A stretch of 27,527 nt of DNA. Source: a virus. The DNA is taken from IMG/VR virus record IMGVR_UViG_3300046002_001911, positions 1-27,527 of that record; one strand, given 5' to 3'. The position numbers and the translations under genes are program-made. Of the stretch, positions 8,765-15,699 are shown piece after piece; within the stretch, counting starts at the first letter, position 1; every line of letters starts with the position of its first letter. Under the pieces are notes generated by a model, which did not search any database, was not told where the DNA came from, and saw only the letters and a program-made list of their open reading frames with translations.

Positions 8765-9390
8765 AGAAAACTTTAAATAATCTTAATACAGAACTACAAG
8801 CAATTGCAGACGCACACCTTCAGGTTAACACTTACTATTGGGGTGACTTTCTAAATGCTATAAACCAAGACAAGGCGGTTACTTACCCTTTAATGTGTTG
8901 CTTTGTTACGGGAAACAGTTTAGAAAAAGTTACTATTCCTGTTACTATTAATATAATTGTGGCGGACAAGTTTTTTAAGAATGGTCGACAAGGCAATTTA
9001 AACGATACTGAAAGTGATACTTTGCAAGTTGTTAGAGATGTTTACGAAGTTATTAGTAAAAGTCCTAGATGGCAAAACATTGGTAAGATAACAGGCGCAA
9101 CGGCAAGTAAATTTTTAGAAAAGGGTGCAGATGAAAGCGCTGGATGGATTTTAGCGATATCATTTACAATATACGACAATCAAAGTATTTGTAATTTACC
9201 TATGATGGGTTACGACTTTGAAACGTCTGCAAATATACAAATGTGTGAGGACGTTATTATAATAAACTCAGACGGTTCGTTTACGCATACGGCTGCAAGT
9301 GGTGACGTTTATACGCTTCCAGATACTACATACAATGTTTATGTTAATGGTAACTTAAATAGTACATTCACTATTCCAACATTAAGCTAA
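8761..9390 (+). CDS. Tail-terminator/neck-like protein with an extra C-terminal beta module
   Basis: Residues 1-150 show the mixed alpha/beta look of small neck or tail-terminator proteins: an N-terminal helix, then VTYPLMCCFVTG, VTIPVTINIIVADK, a helix DTLQVVRDVYEVISK, and ILAISFTIYDN. The last 50 residues form a separate module (VIIINSDGSFTHTAASGD, TLPDTTYNVYVNG) of a type I know from C-termini of many Bacteroidetes phage virion proteins. Thus it may be a terminator with a surface or adhesion tag. It overlaps the adaptor gene by 4 bp and the next gene by one base (TAATG). Function is inferred from position and fold-like pattern only. Confidence 0.55.
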   Translation: MKKTLNNLNTELQAIADAHLQVNTYYWGDFLNAINQDKAVTYPLMCCFVTGNSLEKVTIPVTINIIVADKFFKNGRQGNLNDTESDTLQVVRDVYEVISKSPRWQNIGKITGATASKFLEKGADESAGWILAISFTIYDNQSICNLPMMGYDFETSANIQMCEDVIIINSDGSFTHTAASGDVYTLPDTTYNVYVNGNLNSTFTIPTLS

Positions 9391-9980
9391 TGAAAAACTT
9401 TATAACCGACTTAGCATTTACAGAACAACTTACAACACTTGCAAGTAATGATACTATACTAGTAAGGCAAACTAGTCAAAGCAAAAAGAATACAGAAATA
9501 AGTGTGAGTAATTTCTTTGAGTCAAATATAACTCCACATATAGCCTTATTAGATACAACTATTCAAACTATTGCAGTTGCAAACACTCCCCAAGCAATTA
9601 CATTTAACACATTAGATTTTGCTGCTAAAATAACACAAACTTCTAGTTCTAGATTTACAGTTTTAGAAGGTGGGAATTTTATAGCTAATATTTCAGCACA
9701 AACAGAACTTTCTAGCGGGGCTAATAAATTACTAGATATTTGGATAAAAGTAAACGGAACTAATTTAGCTAACTCAAATAGTAAGATTAGGGTTGCAAAT
9801 GCTAACGACCAAAAAAGGCTAACTATTTCAATACCATTCACTTTAAACGCTAATGATTACGTTGAATTATGGATGAGTGGTAATGATGTACATTTACGAT
9901 TATTAGCAACGGGAGTAGAAACAACACCTGATAGACCCGCAACTCCAAGTATTTTTTTAACAATAGATAAATTACCGTAA
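9390..9980 (+). CDS. Jelly-roll (C1q/TNF-like) virion protein, possible fibre or receptor-binding protein
   Basis: A 196-residue protein. The N-terminal 50 residues look like a virion-binding leader (DTILVRQTSQSKKNTEISVSN). From about 60 to 196 there is a beta-sandwich pattern common in phage head fibres and tail spikes: LEGGNFIANISAQTEL, LLDIWIKVNGTNLANS, RLTISIPFTLNANDYVELWM and a final SIFLTIDKL strand. The GNFIA...LNANDYVELW series is typical of C1q/TNF-like jelly rolls. It sits next to the large fibre gene, so it may be a short fibre or a receptor-binding knob. No enzymatic motif is visible. Confidence 0.65.
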   Translation: MKNFITDLAFTEQLTTLASNDTILVRQTSQSKKNTEISVSNFFESNITPHIALLDTTIQTIAVANTPQAITFNTLDFAAKITQTSSSRFTVLEGGNFIANISAQTELSSGANKLLDIWIKVNGTNLANSNSKIRVANANDQKRLTISIPFTLNANDYVELWMSGNDVHLRLLATGVETTPDRPATPSIFLTIDKLP

Positions 9981-9998
9981 AAATTAAATAATTATTAA

Positions 9999-10006
9999 TA
10001 TCTTTA
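9999..10006 (+). promoter_or_regulatory. Candidate -7 box TATCTTTA, 4 nt before the fibre start codon
   Basis: TATCTTTA followed by tact and ATG at 10011. Same arrangement as 3423 and 24512 (TAnCTTTA, 4 nt, ATG). No TTG at the -33 distance; GTAAA occupies that place (9977), as near 3400. Confidence 0.4.
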
Positions 10007-10010
10007 TACT

Positions 10011-13000
10011 ATGGCGAATAACATTAATATAACATTTAGCAAGGCAGATATGGGTCTTGAAAATGTGGATAACACTTCCGACTTAAACAAACCAATATCT
10101 ACAGCTACACAAACGGCATTAGATGATAAGGTAGACAAAGAAGCTGGAAGCCGTTTAATAACTAGTGCTGAAGCTACATTGCTGGGTAATACTAGTGGAA
10201 CGAATACGGGCGACCAAGACCTTCAAAGCGTTGTAACTGCTGGCAATACTACAGCTTCAGATATTCAATTTGGGGACGGTGTTGGTGTGTATTTAAATAA
10301 TACTTCAAGACTTCGAGAGGGTACAATTGACTCAGGCGCTGGCGGTGGGGTTGCTCAAATTTGCGCTGTAGGTTACGAGTTGAAATGGGAAGCTGGTAGT
10401 CAGTATGTGATGGACGGAAACGGTCTTTTAATAAGAGAGGTTAACCATAAATTTACAAGCATTCCAGATGCAAATAATGACAATTCACAAGGCTTTTATA
10501 TTGGGTCACGTTGGATATTAGATAATGGGGATTTATACATTTGCACAGATTCAACAACCGCAACTGCTGTATGGGAATTACAAACTATTGACACCGTGCC
10601 AACTGATGGAAGTGTTAAAGCTGTAGAATCTAACGGGGTCTTTGACGCTTTAGCAGATAAAGTTGATAAGGTTGTAGGAGAAAGACTTATAACAAGTGCT
10701 GAAAGTACTTTACTAGGCAATACAAGTGGAGTAAATACGGGTGACCAAACAATTAGTGATGCTACAATATCATTAACTGATATTACTACAAATGACTTTT
10801 CTACTACTAAACATGGTTTTGTTCCTAAAGGTACTAACACAGGGAAATTTTTAAAAGATGACGGTACATGGTCAACTGTTTCTGCAGGGATTACTGGGTC
10901 TGGAACTATAAATACTCTTTCTAAATTTACTTCATCAGGTGCAATAGGTAATAGTTTAATTAAGGATGATGGTTCTAATATAGCAGTTAATGGGACAATA
11001 GCTTCAGCTTATAAACTTGGCGTATATAGTACAACTGCCGGAGAAAACTACACTATCTACGGTAACACTACTGTAAATGGCGCTGTAGGTGTTTCGGGTG
11101 TGAATCAAGGTGTAGGTGCATCTACTAATTTCGGAGCTTCAGGAACAGCGCAAAGTTCAACAAGTTTAAATGTAGGTGTTTACGGTCAGGCAAGTGGTGC
11201 AAGTACTGTAAATATAGGAGGTAAATTTGTTGGAAGTGGTGCAACTACAAACTATTCAGCACAATTACAAGACGGAACTGAAGGAGTAGGTAAAGTTCTT
11301 ACTTCTATGACAGCAGATGGTAAGGCACAATGGGCTACACCATCAGGAGCAAATATCCCACAAGCAAATAAAATCTACGTTGACTCAATAAACGGAGTTA
11401 ATTCAACAGGTAGAGGAAATATTAATAATCCTTATTTAACTCCTGAATACGCTTTAGCAGATATAACTAATACAGGAACGGTAACAGCTACAACAACAAG
11501 TACAAGTTCTACTTTAACGTCAGTAAGTTCAACAGCTAATATAGTGGTAGGACAATTTATTACAGGAACAGGAATACCTTATAACACAATAGTTGTAAGT
11601 AAAACGTCTAATACAATTGTATTAAGTAAAGCGTGTACAGCAAGTGCTACAATAACTGCAACTTGGTGGACTATTTATGAGGTTATATTAAATGGTAATT
11701 TTGTTGTAACAAGTAATATACATAAAACAGGATTCTATATTAATAGTAAAAGTTTAGGAGCTACAATATCTTATGGAAATTTAACTTTATTTACTTTTAC
11801 TGCAAATATTTTAATACCTTTTTATTTAAGCTTAGGGAAAACTTTTGGAACTCACGCAAATTCAGGATTAATTAATCCAGCAGGGTTCACAGCGATTGAA
11901 GGTTTTTTAGATTTAGGAAATTACTATTCAATATGTACTGGTTATAATTTAGGAAATATAGGAGGAGCTAGTTATTTAACATTTACAAATTTAAGTATCA
12001 ATACAGAGATGTTTGATTGTAGATTTGGTTATGTTTCTCTAATTGCAGTATCAGGTAATTTTACTTGGAATGGTAACGCTTATGGATTATTAGGAGGGTT
12101 AAGATATACTTCAGGGTATGTTGATATAAACACTAAGATAACAACTCCAGCAAGTATAGTAGCTTTAAACGGTACTGCTACGCGCGGCAATATAAACGGT
12201 ACTATTTTAGGAAGTTATACTCATGGTGGAGGTATTAATTTATATGCCAATATAGTAGGAACAACTGCAACTATTGATAGTGGAGATTATATAAAATCTG
12301 TAAATGTTTATGGTTCATTAACTGTAACAACAGTAACTTTAGGAGGTTCTCCTGTGATACTTGATGGAGATGTTACTGGAAATGTAATTTTTAATGGATT
12401 TCCTACTTCAAAGGGTAGTGTTGTAAACGGTTCAATAAATGGAACGGTTACAGTAAATAGCGGTAGTATCAAATTCAATGGAAATCAAGAAGGTACTGCA
12501 GTATCAAGATATATGACTGTTATTATTGGAGCAGGTACATTTATTAATAGTGGTCTTATAAGATTAACAGCGTTAACATATACAGGAGTTGGCAAGTTTA
12601 TAAATGATGGTACTATATTAACTTATGGGGCTACGGCTACTTCAGCACCTATCAAGTTAACAAATTCAGGACAATTCATAAATAATAAAGATTTAATTTT
12701 TGATAGTACAGTAGAGTACATGCCATTAATTGAAAAAACAGATGGAGTACTTGTAAACAATGGTAGAATGTCTAATCCTTGTAACATGTATGTTAAATAT
12801 GCTGCTAATACATCTGTTTCAAAAGAAGTTATTTTAGCTTACGCAATGTCTAATGGAAATACATACGGAAACTCTACAAGTGGAACAGGAGATATAAATA
12901 AGTTTGTTGTATCTTTGGCAAACACAAACACAGTGTTAACAATATTTGACGGCACAAATACAGTTATAATTTCTGTAGTAGGAGCAGGGAAATCAATTGC

Positions 13001-13235
13001 GGTTATTTCTGCTGAAATAGTAACATTAGTTAAAGCAAGTATTCTACTATTTCAAAATTGCTCTTATTCTTCAACATATGGTTTTGTAGTATTTATACCA
13101 CGAGCAGGATTTACGGCAACTTTTACAGTAACTACAAATATTGGTTCTATAGGAACTTATGCTGGTGGTGGTGGATTCGCAGGAACTTTATTAGGTGCAG
13201 GAACAGAATTATTAAGTTCATCATATAATTATTAA
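10011..13235 (+). CDS. Large tail fibre or spike protein
   Basis: A 1074-residue protein, the largest in the window. The N-terminus (MGLENVDNTSDLNKPIS at about residue 14) carries the short motif common at the base of phage fibres. A 31-residue unit, DKVDK..G.RLITSAE.TLLG, occurs at about residues 39-69 and 216-246 (DNA 10125-10217 and 10656-10748). From about 453 the pattern NKIYVDSINGVNSTGRGN followed by NPYLTPEYAL resembles the start of pectate-lyase-like beta-helices in depolymerising spikes. The rest is Thr/Asn/Gly-rich repeating beta turns up to a Gly-rich end (AGGGGFAGTLLGAGTE). I see no catalytic residues. It probably binds or degrades host surface glycans. Codon use changes after about 11.0 kb, suggesting a swapped distal part. 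Confidence 0.8.
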   Translation: MANNINITFSKADMGLENVDNTSDLNKPISTATQTALDDKVDKEAGSRLITSAEATLLGNTSGTNTGDQDLQSVVTAGNTTASDIQFGDGVGVYLNNTSRLREGTIDSGAGGGVAQICAVGYELKWEAGSQYVMDGNGLLIREVNHKFTSIPDANNDNSQGFYIGSRWILDNGDLYICTDSTTATAVWELQTIDTVPTDGSVKAVESNGVFDALADKVDKVVGERLITSAESTLLGNTSGVNTGDQTISDATISLTDITTNDFSTTKHGFVPKGTNTGKFLKDDGTWSTVSAGITGSGTINTLSKFTSSGAIGNSLIKDDGSNIAVNGTIASAYKLGVYSTTAGENYTIYGNTTVNGAVGVSGVNQGVGASTNFGASGTAQSSTSLNVGVYGQASGASTVNIGGKFVGSGATTNYSAQLQDGTEGVGKVLTSMTADGKAQWATPSGANIPQANKIYVDSINGVNSTGRGNINNPYLTPEYALADITNTGTVTATTTSTSSTLTSVSSTANIVVGQFITGTGIPYNTIVVSKTSNTIVLSKACTASATITATWWTIYEVILNGNFVVTSNIHKTGFYINSKSLGATISYGNLTLFTFTANILIPFYLSLGKTFGTHANSGLINPAGFTAIEGFLDLGNYYSICTGYNLGNIGGASYLTFTNLSINTEMFDCRFGYVSLIAVSGNFTWNGNAYGLLGGLRYTSGYVDINTKITTPASIVALNGTATRGNINGTILGSYTHGGGINLYANIVGTTATIDSGDYIKSVNVYGSLTVTTVTLGGSPVILDGDVTGNVIFNGFPTSKGSVVNGSINGTVTVNSGSIKFNGNQEGTAVSRYMTVIIGAGTFINSGLIRLTALTYTGVGKFINDGTILTYGATATSAPIKLTNSGQFINNKDLIFDSTVEYMPLIEKTDGVLVNNGRMSNPCNMYVKYAANTSVSKEVILAYAMSNGNTYGNSTSGTGDINKFVVSLANTNTVLTIFDGTNTVIISVVGAGKSIAVISAEIVTLVKASILLFQNCSYSSTYGFVVFIPRAGFTATFTVTTNIGSIGTYAGGGGFAGTLLGAGTELLSSSYNY
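10125..10217 (+). repeat. Internal fibre repeat, copy 1 (31 codons)
   Basis: Encodes a DKVDKEAGSRLITSAEATLL-type unit. Its partner at 10656-10748 encodes a near-identical unit of the same length, with many silent DNA differences. This suggests old duplication kept by selection on protein. Confidence 0.8.
10656..10748 (+). repeat. Internal fibre repeat, copy 2 (31 codons)
   Basis: Partner of 10125-10217. It keeps RLITSAE, TLLGNTSG and NTGDQ, with a few amino acid changes (EAGS to VVGE, TNT to VNT). Confidence 0.8.
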
Positions 13236-13238
13236 TTT

Positions 13239-13562
13239 ATGGAAAATTTTAAACAAATAGTATATAGACATTCAGATCAAGCTTTGATGATTATACCACA
13301 AAATGATAATATTCAAGTAGTGCCAAGATTTGTAAATGAATTAACAGAACAACAACAAGTGTCATTTAATGAACTTGAAACATTTTGTTTGACACAAAAA
13401 GACCCATTATTATACACAGTTTATACAACTGATGTAAATAGATTAGATATACAAGGTGAAGATAGTGAAGTTATATGCTTAAACGTGTCTGAAATGAGTA
13501 CTGAAGATAAGTTAATAGTAGACAATGTGGGTATTATATGTACAGAATTATTAAATAGTTAA
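13239..13562 (+). CDS. Hypothetical protein downstream of fibre
   Basis: A 107-residue acidic soluble protein with no family I recognise. It starts 3 bp after the fibre stop and shares the AT-richer codon style of the fibre's distal part, so it may have moved with that part. Its position suggests a fibre chaperone or small tail-fibre-associated protein; this is inference only. A helical stretch, FVNELTEQQQVSFNELE, and several beta segments are visible; there is no membrane anchor. Confidence 0.6.
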   Translation: MENFKQIVYRHSDQALMIIPQNDNIQVVPRFVNELTEQQQVSFNELETFCLTQKDPLLYTVYTTDVNRLDIQGEDSEVICLNVSEMSTEDKLIVDNVGIICTELLNS

Positions 13563-13567
13563 AAGAA

Positions 13568-13786
13568 ATGTTACAATTCGTAGAAATAACAAAAAAGTAT
13601 GGAGTGACAGGAGTGCTAGCTTGTTGGCTATGGATTACAAACTCACGCGTAGAAGTATTAGAGGGCAAATTAGAACATTGTTACGAGTTAAGAATGGAAA
13701 ACGGGAATTTAAAAGCTAATAGAATGTATAGTAAATCAATTAATTACGCAATATTACCAGACAAATTTAAAATAAAAAGAGCATGA
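13568..13786 (+). CDS. Small membrane-anchored protein of the lysis module
   Basis: A 72-residue protein with one short N-terminal hydrophobic segment at about 12-24 (GVTGVLACWLWITN). A charged, probably coiled stretch follows (SRVEVLEGKLEHCYELRMEN), then a basic C-terminus. The form, an N-terminal anchor with a helical exposed part, is common in small genes just before the holin in Bacteroidetes phages. It could be a spanin-like, antiholin or holin accessory protein. Its stop overlaps the holin start by 4 bp (ATGA), so the two are coupled. Function unproven. Confidence 0.6.
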   Translation: MLQFVEITKKYGVTGVLACWLWITNSRVEVLEGKLEHCYELRMENGNLKANRMYSKSINYAILPDKFKIKRA

Positions 13787-13980
13787 GAAATTTAAGAGAA
13801 GTAAAAAAGAGATGGAACGCGGAAACACCGATGTTTTTTAAGAAGTTAATCCACGTAGGAATAGTAATAGGTTTAGTTGGTGGTGCGTTAATTACGTTAC
13901 CTGCGACTGCTTCAGTAGGTGCGGTTCTAGTTACAATCGGAACGACTGCAGCAACGGTTTCAAAGTTTGCTAAAATATAA
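13783..13980 (+). CDS. Putative holin
   Basis: A 65-residue protein with a basic, amphipathic N-terminus (RNLREVKKRWNAETPMFFKK) and two hydrophobic segments, about 24-40 (HVGIVIGLVGGALITLP) and 43-59 (ASVGAVLVTIGTTAATVS). Size, two membrane segments and position directly before the endolysin gene fit a class II holin that opens the inner membrane for endolysin release. The pattern WNA.TP.FFKK before the first membrane segment is familiar from Bacteroidetes phage holins. It overlaps the upstream gene by 4 bp; the endolysin ATG follows its stop by 1 bp. Confidence 0.75.
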   Translation: MRNLREVKKRWNAETPMFFKKLIHVGIVIGLVGGALITLPATASVGAVLVTIGTTAATVSKFAKI

Positions 13981-13981
13981 T

Positions 13982-14437
13982 ATGATAACAACTGCTGAAT
14001 GTATTAAAAGATACGGGACGCCAAACGAGGGTGGAGTAGGTTATTTAGAAACTATTACTTTGCCTTATCCAATGGTTTATGATGGCAAGCCCGTTAAGAA
14101 AATGAGATGCCATAGGCTTGTTAAACAAAACTTTTTAGACGTGTTTAATGAGCTACTAAGTGTTTACACGTATCCTGAAATAGTACGTTTAGGTATAGAT
14201 AAGTTTGGAGGTTGTTTCAATTATAGAAAAATGCGAGGGGGTACAGAGTTTAGCCGTCATTCGTGGGGTATAGCAATTGATTTAGACCCTCAAAGAAACC
14301 AATTAAAAGAAACTAATAAGACTGCTAGATTTGCACGTCCTGAGTACGCTAAAATGATTGACATATTCTATAAACATGGATTTGTTTCTTTAGGTAGAGA
14401 AAAGAACTACGATTGGATGCACTTTGAGATAAAATAA
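13982..14437 (+). CDS. Endolysin, M15 family peptidase (D-Ala-D-Ala carboxypeptidase/L-Ala-D-Glu type)
   Basis: A 151-residue protein with the M15 zinc peptidase signature. His93 and Asp100 lie in SRHSWGIAIDLD, and Asp144 and His147 in DWMHFE near the C-terminus. Gly-rich GGCFNYRKMRGG just before the motif is usual for the family. It would cut peptide cross-links or stems of peptidoglycan during lysis. No signal peptide is visible, so the protein needs the adjacent holin. I chose ATG 13982 over a TTG at 13967, because the TTG start would overlap the holin gene and ATG 13982 directly follows its stop. A structured noncoding stretch follows. Confidence 0.88.
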   Translation: MITTAECIKRYGTPNEGGVGYLETITLPYPMVYDGKPVKKMRCHRLVKQNFLDVFNELLSVYTYPEIVRLGIDKFGGCFNYRKMRGGTEFSRHSWGIAIDLDPQRNQLKETNKTARFARPEYAKMIDIFYKHGFVSLGREKNYDWMHFEIK

Positions 14438-14578
14438 TTAATTAACTACGTGCCAGACACGCTTCCCGTAAGAACAGCGTCCGAAGTTTGGACTTCTAAG
14501 TAAGGGAAATGACGATGTCTATAACTTTACTACCCCCAGGAAAGTTTCTCTGATCAAGAACTACTGCCTGGGTTTTTT
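14438..14578 (+). ncRNA. Highly structured RNA or 3' UTR between the two endolysin genes, ending in a terminator
   Basis: GC-richer than its surroundings and without any open frame of use. A nested, almost continuous hairpin is visible: AGACA (14455-14459)/TGTCT (14516-14520), TTCCC (14463-14467)/GGGAA (14504-14508), TA/TA, AGAA (14471-14474)/TTCT (14494-14497) and GTCC (14479-14482)/GGAC (14490-14493) with a 7-nt loop. That is about 20 base pairs with small bulges. An alternative stem, CGTG/CACG (14449-14461), competes with the base. A strong terminator follows at 14535. I found no clear promoter just upstream, so it may be a processed 3' UTR RNA. I do not recognise a known family. Confidence 0.55.
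14535..14578 (+). terminator. Strong intrinsic terminator before the muramidase gene
   Basis: CCCAGG (14535-14540) pairs with CCTGGG (14567-14572), and inside it AGTT (14543-14546) pairs with AACT (14559-14562). Six Ts follow. The T run overlaps the TTTG of the next promoter (14576). Confidence 0.9.
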
Positions 14579-14606
14579 GTTTTATATAAAGTTATTTGTA
14601 TATTTG
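14576..14606 (+). promoter_or_regulatory. Consensus Bacteroidetes promoter for the muramidase gene
   Basis: TTTG (14576-14579), exactly 19 bp, TATATTTG (14599-14606). This matches the TTTG-N19-TAnnTTTG consensus perfectly. The expected start is near 14610, giving a leader of about 20 nt, A-rich before ATG 14630. The muramidase thus has its own promoter, separate from the upstream lysis genes. Confidence 0.8.
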
Positions 14607-14629
14607 TAAAAATTCAATTAAATTAAAAT

Positions 14630-15067
14630 ATGAAAACGAGCCAAAAAGGTATTGAATTAATAAAACAATTTGAAGGGTGCAAGCTGAAAAGTTATAAGTG
14701 TCCTGCTTCCGTTTGGACAATTGGCTACGGTAACACGTTCTACTTAGATGGTAGCAAGGTTCTAATGGGGCAAAAGATTAGCCAAGTAGAAGCGGATATG
14801 TTACTGTTAAAGTTATTACCTAAATACGAAGCTACAGTAATCAAAAATATAAAGGTTGCTTTAAATCAAAACCAATTTGATGCCCTTGTATCATTCTGTT
14901 GGAACTGTGGAAGCTCACAAGCTTTATTCAGATTAGTAAACCAAAAAGCAACGGATGAAGTTATTTATGATTGGTTAATAAACCATTATATCATGGGCGG
15001 TGGTAAAGTGCTTGCAGGATTAGTAAGACGTAGAAGGGTCGAAGCTGATTTGTTTATAAAGAAATAA
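14630..15067 (+). CDS. Endolysin, GH24 muramidase (T4/P22-lysozyme type)
   Basis: A 145-residue lysozyme that would cleave the glycan strand of peptidoglycan. The catalytic pattern of the family, E-x8-(D/C)-x5-T, is complete: Glu15 in QFEGCK, Cys24 and Thr30 in CPASVWTIGYG. The middle residue is Cys instead of the more usual Asp, as in a known subgroup. The conserved C-terminal half is present (NQNQFDALVSFCWNCG, then GLVRRRRVEADLF). No signal-arrest segment is visible at the N-terminus, so it would rely on the holin. It has its own promoter and, with the M15 peptidase, gives the phage two wall enzymes cutting different bonds. Confidence 0.92.
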   Translation: MKTSQKGIELIKQFEGCKLKSYKCPASVWTIGYGNTFYLDGSKVLMGQKISQVEADMLLLKLLPKYEATVIKNIKVALNQNQFDALVSFCWNCGSSQALFRLVNQKATDEVIYDWLINHYIMGGGKVLAGLVRRRRVEADLFIKK

Positions 15068-15079
15068 AGGTTATATTTG
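15049..15079 (+). promoter_or_regulatory. Consensus-like promoter overlapping the muramidase 3' end
   Basis: TTTG (15049-15052), 19 bp, TATATTTG (15072-15079). The -33 element is within the last codons of the muramidase gene. A transcript would start near 15083, at the first of two terminator-like hairpins. It may produce a short RNA or may be a chance match. Confidence 0.5.
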
Positions 15080-15080
15080 T

Positions 15081-15114
15081 ATGGGTTTTTCATAATTTCC
15101 CATGTGTTTTTTTT
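15081..15114 (+). terminator. Terminator after the muramidase gene
   Basis: ATGGG (15081-15085) pairs with CCCAT (15099-15103), extendable by two G-U pairs. A run of eight Ts follows (15107-15114). The stem is short but the T run is strong. Confidence 0.65.
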
Positions 15115-15128
15115 GGTTAGGTTAAATT

Positions 15129-15164
15129 GGGCCGAATAGCGAAAGTTGTTCGGCCTTCTTATTT
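15129..15164 (+). terminator. Second terminator-like hairpin with a GAAA tetraloop
   Basis: GGCCGAA (15130-15136) pairs with TTCGGCC (15149-15155). The stem continues inward through TAGC/GTTG to a GAAA loop (15141-15144), about 12 pairs including G-U. TTCTTATTT follows, a weak T tract. It separates lysis genes from the early operon. Confidence 0.7.
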
Positions 15165-15200
15165 AGATTCAATATAAATAGCAATTATTTTATAATAAAG

Positions 15201-15231
15201 TTTGTTATAGTCAATATTATAGTTATCTTTG
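15201..15231 (+). promoter_or_regulatory. Early-operon promoter, perfect Bacteroidetes consensus
   Basis: TTTG (15201-15204), 19 bp, TATCTTTG (15224-15231). It lies upstream of the run of early genes starting at 15272. An ATG starts 2 nt after the box (15234) and opens a 13-codon frame whose stop overlaps the start at 15272. Confidence 0.85.
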
Positions 15232-15271
15232 CTATGTCAATAAGACGTAACAATAATAAAAACACAAAATT

Positions 15272-15427
15272 ATGAAAGCAACACAAAACAAATTAGAAAA
15301 CATTTACATTGCACCCCCATTAGGAATATGTATTAAATGGTGGAAATCAAAAGGACAAGCCGAAGCTACAACGGGAAGCTTCAATTATGAATTATACTTA
15401 CAGTATTTAAAAGCAATAAACAAATAA
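15272..15427 (+). CDS. Small hypothetical protein, first gene of the early operon
   Basis: A 51-residue protein (begins MKATQNKLENIYIAPP, ends QYLKAINK). It contains a Trp-Trp pair in CIKWWKSKGQAEA and several aromatic residues near the C-terminus; no family is known to me. It follows the strong early promoter by about 40 nt, through an A-rich leader, and ends 2 bp before the next ATG. First-expressed small phage genes often act on host functions, but nothing in the sequence shows this here. Confidence 0.6.
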   Translation: MKATQNKLENIYIAPPLGICIKWWKSKGQAEATTGSFNYELYLQYLKAINK

Positions 15428-15429
15428 TT

Positions 15430-15699
15430 ATGAGAAACACAATTAAAACACTAGAAGAGTGCATAGCTGATTTAAAGAAATTAATTCCTAGTCATGCAAA
15501 AACAACATTTATCAATTATAAAGATATTGATTTAGAAGTAGAATTTCAAGATAGCTACGACAATAGATTCCCTGAAGACGGTCAATATGTTTATGTATTA
15601 AGAGTGTACGTTGCTGGCGTAGATATTACAGAATTATTCGAACAGGAATGGATGCAAAATGAATTAGTAGAAATTTACCTTAAAAACCAAGAGTTATGA
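15430..15699 (+). CDS. Hypothetical early protein
   Basis: An 89-residue acidic protein, basic and helical at the start (MRNTIKTLEECIADLKKLIP). Beta segments follow (YVYVLRVYVAGVDITELF) and then an acidic helical end. No motif I know. It sits 2 bp after the previous gene and overlaps the erf-like gene by 4 bp (ATGA), so it is translated in the same operon. Possibly a partner of the annealing protein, but this is only guilt by position. Confidence 0.65.
   Translation: MRNTIKTLEECIADLKKLIPSHAKTTFINYKDIDLEVEFQDSYDNRFPEDGQYVYVLRVYVAGVDITELFEQEWMQNELVEIYLKNQEL

Noticed and set aside
13967-13981. TTG start extending the M15 endolysin upstream
   Set aside because: It would overlap the holin gene, and ATG 13982 lies 1 bp after the holin stop.
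14438-14534. tRNA, known riboswitch or group I intron
   Set aside because: No cloverleaf with an acceptor stem and anticodon arm, no intron core, and no riboswitch consensus that I know. Reported only as a structured RNA of unknown type.
15081-15095. Four-codon frame MGFS after the -7 box at 15072
   Set aside because: Too short to judge, and the transcript probably starts inside or after the ATG.
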